A stretch of 9,479 bases of DNA. Origin: Gallionellaceae bacterium (GTDB taxonomy: Bacteria > Pseudomonadota > Gammaproteobacteria > Burkholderiales > Gallionellaceae). The number at the start of each line of letters is the position of its first letter. Within the stretch, counting starts at the first letter, position 1. A program made the translations under genes and the position numbers. A model generated the notes under the pieces. That model was not told the origin of the DNA and searched no databases. It saw only the letters and a list, made by a program, of their open reading frames with translations. The DNA lies in the NCBI GenBank assembly GCA_030690855.1, contig JAUYFR010000175.1:1-9479 (forward strand), in the 5' to 3' direction. Positions 1 to 4,725 of the stretch are shown here, in pieces.

Positions 1-88
1 GAGCCAAGGTCACAAGCTTTGCTTCTTCCATGTTGATCACCATGCTTTGCATAATGATCGATTCAGCCTGCCATTCCCTCAGACTCAT
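1..88 (-). CDS. Possible 5' end of a gene running off the left edge (putative mobile-element gene)
   Basis: On the minus strand an open frame begins at ATG 88-86 and stays open to the window edge, giving about 29 residues. In-frame ATGs also lie at 52-50, 43-41 and 31-29. The last is preceded by GGTGAT-like sequence and would give a protein beginning MEEAKLVTLA. I do not recognise the protein with certainty. The short N-terminus vaguely recalls integrase/transposase proteins of betaproteobacteria. The near-direct repeats immediately upstream (81-100, 116-135) would fit transposase-binding sites at an element end. The fragment is too short to prove that it is coding. It would be transcribed divergently from tal. 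Confidence 0.27.
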   Translation of the reverse strand, partial: MSLREWQAESIIMQSMVINMEEAKLVTLA

Positions 89-135
89 CTCTTGTTGGAA
101 ATACGACCTACCTTTAGACTCATTTCATATTGGAA
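81..135. repeat. Two near-identical 20-bp direct repeats, 35-bp period
   Basis: Positions 81-100 (agactcatctcttgttggaa) and 116-135 (agactcatttcatattggaa) match at 17 of 20 positions. The first overlaps the outermost candidate start codon of the minus-strand frame at the left edge. Repeats like these are expected at transposon ends that bind transposase at several sites, or as tandem operators. No terminal inverted repeat or target duplication can be judged because the left side is cut off. Confidence 0.55.
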
Positions 136-203
136 GAGGCTCCATCTTGCATTTAACCAACAGAAGGCGTAGTTTTCATCTGCTCGTTCCACTTGAATCC
201 TAC

Positions 204-208
204 AGGAG
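204..208 (+). promoter_or_regulatory. Ribosome binding site of tal
   Basis: AGGAG lies 8 nt upstream of ATG 217. This fixes the transaldolase start at 217 rather than at the in-frame TTG 193, which has no such site. A weak sigma70-like pair (TTGCAT 147-152, TAGTTT 170-175, 17-nt spacer) lies upstream but matches consensus poorly. Confidence 0.8.
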
Positions 209-216
209 ATCGCACT

Positions 217-1170
217 ATGACCAGCATGCTCGAACAACTGAAATCAATGACTGCAATCGTTGCCGACACTGGCGATATCGAGGCAATACGCCGGCATCTT
301 CCTGAAGATGCAACGACTAACCCTTCGCTATTACTCAAAGCGGCGACACTACCTGAATATGCCCCGTTAATTCAAGACTCCCTCACGTGGGCCAAAGCTC
401 AAAGTAACAACCATGAGCAGCAAGCACACGACGCGATGGACAAACTTGCGGTAGATGTTGGCTTAGAGGTGCTAAAAATTGTTCCGGGCCGCATCTCCAC
501 CGAAGTTGATTCACGCTTATCGTTTGACACCAAAGCCACGCTGGAAAAGGCTCGCAAACTAATTCATCTGTACAACGAAGCCGGCATCTCGAATGAGCGA
601 GTGCTTATTAAAATCGCCTCTACTTGGGAAGGAATTCGTGCGGGCGAGATCCTTGAACACGAAGGCATTCACTGCAATCTCACTTTGATGTTTGGCTTTG
701 CACAAGCACGGGCCTGTGCCGAGGCAGGTGTCACGCTCATCTCACCATTTGTAGGACGCATTTTTGACTGGCAAAAAGCCAAAGAAGGTCGCGCTGAAAT
801 TCCCGCTGAAGAAGATCAAGGCGTGCTCTCGGTTAGACACATCTACCAATATTATAAAGAACACGGTTATCCCACCACCGTCATGGGTGCTTCATTCCGC
901 AACAGTGGGGAAATTTTGGCATTGGCCGGCTGCGATCGTCTGACCATCAGTCCTTCGTTATTGGAAGAATTGCAGGCTGCGCAAGGAACACTGCAACGCA
1001 AATTGCTCTACACCGGCGCAGTAAAGGCGCGCCCTGCCTCGATGACGGAAGCCGAATTCCGCTGGGAAATGAATCAGGATGCGATGGCGACCGAAAAGCT
1101 AGCCGAAGGGATTCGCGGCTTTACCGTAGATCAAATCAAACTGGAAAAGGCACTGGCTGAAAAGCTCTAA
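217..1170 (+). CDS. tal: Transaldolase, TalB type
   Basis: Cytosolic enzyme of the non-oxidative pentose phosphate pathway. It transfers a dihydroxyacetone unit from sedoheptulose-7-phosphate to glyceraldehyde-3-phosphate, giving erythrose-4-phosphate and fructose-6-phosphate. The 317-residue product has the same length as E. coli TalB and aligns without gaps at every landmark. D17 is in VADTGD, N35 in ATTNPS, E96 in GRISTEVD, and the Schiff-base lysine K132 is in LIKIAST. N154, T156 and S176 follow, with the phosphate-binding R181 in SPFVGR. F178 is the phenylalanine typical of true transaldolases rather than fructose-6-phosphate aldolases. ATG 217 is chosen because AGGAG sits 8 nt upstream. 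The gene stands alone on its strand here and converges on the PilZ gene, whose stop codon begins at the next base. Nothing suggests degradation. Confidence 0.97.
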   Translation: MTSMLEQLKSMTAIVADTGDIEAIRRHLPEDATTNPSLLLKAATLPEYAPLIQDSLTWAKAQSNNHEQQAHDAMDKLAVDVGLEVLKIVPGRISTEVDSRLSFDTKATLEKARKLIHLYNEAGISNERVLIKIASTWEGIRAGEILEHEGIHCNLTLMFGFAQARACAEAGVTLISPFVGRIFDWQKAKEGRAEIPAEEDQGVLSVRHIYQYYKEHGYPTTVMGASFRNSGEILALAGCDRLTISPSLLEELQAAQGTLQRKLLYTGAVKARPASMTEAEFRWEMNQDAMATEKLAEGIRGFTVDQIKLEKALAEKL

Positions 1171-2184
1171 TTACATGAGCTTGTCTGGGTTCTCAATCAT
1201 CTGCTGATAAATCATACTTTGCAGCACAACGCTGTCGTTTGACGGCAAATCCTGAAACTCAATGCCATGACGAACTGGAGGCGATTTAGAATCCGGTTCG
1301 TCATTTTTTATCACCGCGCGAATAACTCCCTTAAGCGCCAAGAATGCTTCGACATTGTGAAGCTGCACCCGAAAAGCGATATTAAGAACCTCTCCTTTTT
1401 CACCCAATTGCTGTTTTGAATCCAACGAAATTCCCTTTGCGCTAATGTCTGAAATAAGCGCGGAGGTTTGTTTATCTGAAGCAGAATGACTGTCATGCAC
1501 CGCAGCGATAATGCGTGTCTTAACACGCGGTGCTTTGCGAATCATCATCCCTTGAATATTTTCAGGGAATGACAAATGTAAATACTCATACGGCAGGCGG
1601 CAAATGCGTACCACATTACAAGCAAACGCAAATGCGTTCTGCCCTGAAAATGAACGCATAACAACGGTTTCATTTTCGATTAACTGCAAGCGCTGCCCCG
1701 TTGGAGTAAAGGGTGTGGTCACAATCAGGCTCGCGCCGCGCAAATAGCCAAGCACTCTAACGGGCAGTTTATCCAAACCTAATTTGGCGGGTGGCTCTAA
1801 TAACAAACGATCTTCCACCTTCAGCCTCATATCATCGAAGGTGTACTGCTTGTTAGCTTGGTCAACGGCCGCCTGTTCTGGCAACACTTTGGCGGCAGCA
1901 AAAGGACTTTCTGCCTCGCCTAAATTAGCGGGTGGCATGGGAGAGACAGCAGCAACTTTTGCGCTGGCCGGCTTAGCGGGTATCGGCGCCTCCACATTAT
2001 CCATCACGGGTACTTCAAGCGAAGCCTCATAGCAAGCGCCAGCGGCCAGCAAATCCGCTTGATGCTTTGCGTCTCGCACAATCTCACCTTGCCCTAATAT
2101 TGGATTTTGCGACTCGTCATACACGGCCCAAGGCACCGGTTTTCCAATCACGAGATCACTGCTTGAAGCGAACATTAAACTCAT
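1171..2184 (-). CDS. YcgR-like PilZ-domain protein, predicted c-di-GMP-responsive flagellar brake
   Basis: 337 residues. The C-terminal domain (about 212-330) carries both PilZ c-di-GMP signatures: RxxxR as R216-KAP-R220, and DxSxxG as D246-I-S-A-K-G251. The GIEF strand at 307-310 is typical of PilZ. Residues about 120-205 form a beta-rich domain in the YcgR-N position (RVLGYLRGASLIVTTP onward). Residues about 11-52 resemble the short 'GKPLPWxVYDxxGxxLLxxGxxI' module found at the N-termini of some proteobacterial PilZ and HD-GYP proteins. An Ala/Pro-rich linker follows (about 60-105). In enteric bacteria YcgR binds c-di-GMP and slows the flagellar motor. The stator gene at the right end of the window suits such a role, although the two are not adjacent. 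ATG 2184 has GGAG 7 nt upstream (2192-2195). I see no sigma28 promoter before it. Other PilZ roles, such as polysaccharide or pilus control, remain possible. Confidence 0.85.
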   Translation of the reverse strand: MSLMFASSSDLVIGKPVPWAVYDESQNPILGQGEIVRDAKHQADLLAAGACYEASLEVPVMDNVEAPIPAKPASAKVAAVSPMPPANLGEAESPFAAAKVLPEQAAVDQANKQYTFDDMRLKVEDRLLLEPPAKLGLDKLPVRVLGYLRGASLIVTTPFTPTGQRLQLIENETVVMRSFSGQNAFAFACNVVRICRLPYEYLHLSFPENIQGMMIRKAPRVKTRIIAAVHDSHSASDKQTSALISDISAKGISLDSKQQLGEKGEVLNIAFRVQLHNVEAFLALKGVIRAVIKNDEPDSKSPPVRHGIEFQDLPSNDSVVLQSMIYQQMIENPDKLM

Positions 2185-2234
2185 ACAACCACTCCGATCT
2201 ATTTACGCTTTAATCCTGACGATTTTTAAGTTTA

Positions 2235-2246
2235 ACTTATATAAGT
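2235..2246. promoter_or_regulatory. 12-bp perfect palindrome, possible operator or -10 region of the PilZ gene
   Basis: ACTTATATAAGT is a perfect palindrome 50-62 nt upstream of the PilZ start. It contains TATAAG and TATATA on either strand, either of which could be a -10 box, but no convincing -35 hexamer lies at the right distance. An overlapping small inverted repeat (taagt 2227-2231, actta 2235-2239) offers an alternative pairing. Operator function is inference. Confidence 0.35.
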
Positions 2247-2294
2247 ATTTCACTATCCAAAGATAAACTCGTAATTTCTCTGTCTTTTCGCGCC

Positions 2295-2325
2295 TTGAAC
2301 AACAGGGTAATGCAACGATTATAAA
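2295..2325 (+). promoter_or_regulatory. Candidate sigma70 promoter for the 2442-7879 gene cluster
   Basis: TTGAAC at 2295-2300 matches the -35 box at four of six positions. TATAAA at 2320-2325 matches the -10 box at five of six. The 19-nt spacer is longer than ideal. It would give a leader of about 110 nt containing the tandem repeat at 2411-2431. It is the best candidate in the gap, but only a motif match. Confidence 0.3.
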
Positions 2326-2410
2326 TTAACCGTACTTGCACCACCGCTAACTATATAGCCGTGTATGAGAAATATTCAAGGTGATACACTCGAATCTATC
2401 GGTTAAAAAA

Positions 2411-2431
2411 TTTAGTTCGACTTTAGTTCGA
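2411..2431. repeat. Tandem 10-bp direct repeat, 11-bp period, next to the ribosome binding site
   Basis: TTTAGTTCGA occurs at 2411-2420 and again at 2422-2431, separated by one C. The period is about one helical turn, as expected for adjacent binding of a regulator on one DNA face. The second copy ends against the AAAGGA ribosome binding site (2431-2436). A bound protein or an RNA-level interaction here could affect initiation of the first gene in the cluster. Confidence 0.6.
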
Positions 2432-2441
2432 AAGGAATACG

Positions 2442-3191
2442 ATGAGCAGCCACGCAGAAACAGAAGCCAAACCTGATTCACACAGCAAGCCGACAGCACA
2501 CACGGAAGAAGCCGCGCCGGCCGCGCCGTCAAAGGCAGATCGCATGCGCCTATTGCTCAAAGTTGTAGCTCGTTTTGGCCTGATGGGCTTGCCGCCCGCG
2601 CTTGCACTGGCAGCACTGGCTGTCGCAGTTATTGCACTTAACAGCAACAAAGCAAACGTGGCACAACTCAGTAAAATTGAAGCAGAAATTGCTTCACTCA
2701 ATACTTCGCTATCAGCCACTAAAGCAGAAGTAGACAAACTTAAATTCGCCGCCGCCAAAGAAAAGAATTTGCAAAGCGAATGGCATGCCAAAAGCGAAGA
2801 GCGCATTTCAACAATCGTGCAAAACATGACGCCGATGCAAATCAAAATGAAAATTCGCCCGACACTTGAGGAACAGCTAAGTCAGCCCGCCAGTGCGGCT
2901 ATTGCGGCAACACCTGCACACGCGGCTCCCGCCACTCCTCCAGCGCCACACGTCGCGCCAGCACCTACTCATGCCGCACCAACACCCCGCGTTGCAGAGA
3001 AGCCTGCTGCTAAGCCCGCTCCCGTGAAAGTCATACCAAAGCCAGAGGCAAAGCATGAAGCAGCACCCCATGCCAAGGAACCCGCAAAAAAAACCAGTCC
3101 GACTCCAGCAACCAGCAGTAACGAAAAAACCGTTCATCCACAAGTTAAAGTGATGAAAGAGGCGATTGAGCAATTCAACGGCAAACGCTAA
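2442..3191 (+). CDS. Unknown single-TM protein with coiled coil and Ala/Pro-rich tail
   Basis: 249 residues, family not recognised. The order is: a hydrophilic segment rich in Glu, Thr and His (1-30), a short basic stretch (KADRMRLLLK, 31-40), one hydrophobic membrane segment (about 44-66), and a heptad-like helical region (about 72-125) predicted as a coiled coil. A low-complexity Ala/Pro/His/Lys-rich stretch (about 149-226) precedes a short C-terminal helix (VKVMKEAIEQFNGKR). The basic residues before the membrane segment favour a cytoplasmic N-terminus and a periplasmic coiled coil and tail; this is inference. The Lys/Pro-rich tail could reach through or touch peptidoglycan. ATG 2442 follows AAAGGA with 5-nt spacing. 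It is the first gene of a likely unit with the kinase gene 62 nt downstream. Confidence 0.75.
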   Translation: MSSHAETEAKPDSHSKPTAHTEEAAPAAPSKADRMRLLLKVVARFGLMGLPPALALAALAVAVIALNSNKANVAQLSKIEAEIASLNTSLSATKAEVDKLKFAAAKEKNLQSEWHAKSEERISTIVQNMTPMQIKMKIRPTLEEQLSQPASAAIAATPAHAAPATPPAPHVAPAPTHAAPTPRVAEKPAAKPAPVKVIPKPEAKHEAAPHAKEPAKKTSPTPATSSNEKTVHPQVKVMKEAIEQFNGKR

Positions 3192-3205
3192 TAAATCACC
3201 TTAAC

Positions 3206-3238
3206 AATCGCATTGGGGATAAATTCCTCAAGGCGATT
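3206..3238 (+). promoter_or_regulatory. RNA hairpin in the leader of the LRR-kinase gene
   Basis: The arms aatcgc/gcgatt (3206-3211, 3233-3238) and ttgggga/tcctcaa (3213-3219, 3225-3231) make a 13-pair stem with one mismatch and one G-U pair around a 5-nt loop. It ends 15 nt before ATG 3254 and has no following T-run, so it is not a typical terminator. The tgggg in the upper stem (3214-3218) could instead pair with cccca (3250-3254) at the start codon, which would allow two alternative folds. A regulatory role is inference. Confidence 0.45.
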
Positions 3239-3253
3239 AGTAGCCAACTCCCC

Positions 3254-4684
3254 ATGAATACTCTTGATCAACTTCGTAGTGGTGTTCTCGCCGGTAGCCA
3301 GCGCTTAAATTTAGCCTGCGGCTTAACCGAGTTTCCGCCGGAGATTTTCGATCTGGCTGACACCCTTGAAACTCTCGACCTCTCGAACAATGCGCTGAAT
3401 TCATTGCCCGCTGACTTACCCCGCTTGCACAAATTGCGCGTGTTGTTTTGCGCGAACAATCAATTTACGGAATTACCAAAAGTGCTCGGACAGTGTGAGC
3501 AGCTCAGCATGGTGGGGTTTAAAGCAAATAAAATTCACCTCGTGCCGGCCAATGCGCTACCGAAATCGCTACGTTGGTTAATATTGACCGACAATCAAAT
3601 CAGCGAACTACCTACGGAATTAGGTCAATGCACGCAACTGCAAAAACTCATGCTGGCAGGAAATCAACTCCAACGCCTACCTGAAGAATTAGCCAACTGC
3701 GTCAATCTAGAACTCATTCGCATCGCCGCAAACCAGCTCACGTCACTGCCCCCTTGGCTACTCAAATTGCCCCGCTTGGCGTGGCTCGCTTATGCCGGCA
3801 ACCCTTTTTGCGAGGCGATGGAAACGGCGGCTCTCGACCACAATCCCATTGCAGACATCGCCTGGGAAACACTGCAAATACAACACAAGCTAGGCGAAGG
3901 CGCCTCCGGCATCATTCATCACGCAAAAAAGATATCTCAATATAATCAATCAGTTGCAGTAAAACTCTTCAAGGGCGCGTTGACTAGCGATGGCCTACCT
4001 CGTAGCGAAATAGCGAGCAGTCTTCACGCCGGCACGCATCCTAATTTGATTGGCACGCATGGCAAAGTAAACGACCATCCTGACGATTTGCACGCGCTAG
4101 TGATGACGCTGGTGTCGCCGGATTTTTCTAACTTGGCCGCCCCGCCCAGCCTTGCCTCCTGCACCCGCGACATTTACCCTGCTAACACACGCTTTACCGT
4201 TGACGCGACGTTGAGCATTGCACTGAGCATTGCCTCCGCAGCAGCACATTTACATAGCCGTGGTGTGATGCATGGCGACCTCTACGCGCACAACATTTTG
4301 TTTAATCCAACCGGCGAAGCCTTGCTCGGCGACTTTGGCGCAGCCTCCTTTATCTTCAACCCTAATAACTCATTAGGCTCAAACCCCTCCCAGCCTCCCC
4401 TTGTCAGGGGAGGGGCTGGCTCAGCTCTCCCCCTGACAACGGGGAGTTGGAGGGGGTTGGGTTCTAATGAACAAACTGGGCTCAACGAAAATGTCGCCGT
4501 CTCACTCCAGCAGATCGAAGTGTTGGCCTTCGCTCGCCTACTGGAAGAGCTGATTGCTCGTACCCCTGCCAACGAAGTCACCGCAAAGCTACAACAGCTC
4601 CAGTTTCACTGCGCCGCCCCGCTCCCCGCAGCGCGACCTCTATTTGCGGAAATACTGCAAACGCTACAGGCAATGAGCACTTAA
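3254..4684 (+). CDS. Leucine-rich-repeat protein kinase fusion, activation segment interrupted by a repeat element
   Basis: 476 residues, no signal peptide or membrane segment, predicted cytosolic. About seven LRRs of roughly 23 residues span 15-186, with the LxxLxLxxNxLxxLP pattern. The kinase domain follows: glycine-rich loop L213-GEGASG, ATP-binding K237 in VAVKLFK, a candidate helix-C glutamate E252, catalytic loop H340-GD342-LYAHN347, and metal-binding D360-FG. HGD replaces the usual HRD, so it is a non-RD kinase, but the catalytic residues are present. There is no clear APE motif. IEVLAFARLLEEL (421-433) resembles kinase helix F. The family exists in proteobacteria; substrates are unknown to me. 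Residues 370-411 come from a palindromic repeat inserted just after DFGAASFIF. ATG 3254 lacks a Shine-Dalgarno sequence. The lytic transglycosylase gene begins 41 nt downstream. Confidence 0.88.
   Translation: MNTLDQLRSGVLAGSQRLNLACGLTEFPPEIFDLADTLETLDLSNNALNSLPADLPRLHKLRVLFCANNQFTELPKVLGQCEQLSMVGFKANKIHLVPANALPKSLRWLILTDNQISELPTELGQCTQLQKLMLAGNQLQRLPEELANCVNLELIRIAANQLTSLPPWLLKLPRLAWLAYAGNPFCEAMETAALDHNPIADIAWETLQIQHKLGEGASGIIHHAKKISQYNQSVAVKLFKGALTSDGLPRSEIASSLHAGTHPNLIGTHGKVNDHPDDLHALVMTLVSPDFSNLAAPPSLASCTRDIYPANTRFTVDATLSIALSIASAAAHLHSRGVMHGDLYAHNILFNPTGEALLGDFGAASFIFNPNNSLGSNPSQPPLVRGGAGSALPLTTGSWRGLGSNEQTGLNENVAVSLQQIEVLAFARLLEELIARTPANEVTAKLQQLQFHCAAPLPAARPLFAEILQTLQAMST
4361..4486. 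mobile_element. Miniature palindromic repeat element inserted in frame in the kinase gene
   Basis: An imperfect palindrome spans 4370-4470. The left arm 4370-4410 and the right arm 4430-4470 match at 31 of 41 positions without gaps, including the outer tcattag/ctaatga and the inner ttgtcagggg/cccctgacaa. The pentamer tcaac occurs at 4356-4360 and again at 4482-4486, 126 bp apart, and could be a target duplication. Its G/C-run composition (cccctccc, ccccttgtcagggg, ggagggggttgg) is unlike the surrounding gene and resembles small intergenic repeats of proteobacteria. It adds exactly 42 codons (residues 370-411). The opposite strand is open through it too, as expected for a non-coding repeat that happens to lack stop codons. 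Its identity as a mobile element is inference from structure. Confidence 0.7.
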
Positions 4685-4725
4685 CTTTGCTATCCTTGCA
4701 CCTGTGTGATCTGAACGTACTCCCC

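Larger units (their letters stand above)
2185..2441. other. AT-rich divergent intergenic region
   Basis: This gap separates the divergent PilZ gene and the coiled-coil membrane protein gene. It should hold the promoters of both. It contains a 12-bp palindrome near the PilZ side, a candidate sigma70 promoter facing right, and an 11-bp-period tandem repeat just before the right-hand start codon; these are listed separately. No open frame with coding character and no RNA gene was seen. Confidence 0.7.

Noticed and set aside
193..216. Upstream TTG start for transaldolase, adding 8 residues
   Set aside because: ATG 217 has AGGAG at 8-nt spacing and gives exactly the 317-residue TalB length with catalytic residues at E. 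coli numbering.
1162..1182. Bidirectional terminator at the tal/PilZ junction
   Set aside because: The stem is only 6 bp, AT-containing, and not followed by a T-run on either strand.
2185..2300. Sigma28 promoter before the PilZ gene, as for enteric ycgR
   Set aside because: No TAAA-like box at the correct distance from a GCCGATAA-like box was found on the minus strand.
2877..3173. Cys/Trp-rich minus-strand frame opposite the Ala/Pro-rich region
   Set aside because: It is a mirror of the low-complexity GC-rich codons of the plus-strand gene; its composition is implausible for a real protein.
4282..4581. Minus-strand open frame across the kinase repeat
   Set aside because: It is antisense to the kinase and open mainly because the G/C-run palindrome lacks stop codons on both strands; no family resemblance.
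4687..4725. Upstream TTG start for the lytic transglycosylase
   Set aside because: It would put 13 extra residues before a well-formed signal peptide beginning MKFLLFF; ATG 4726 fits the family better despite lacking a Shine-Dalgarno sequence.
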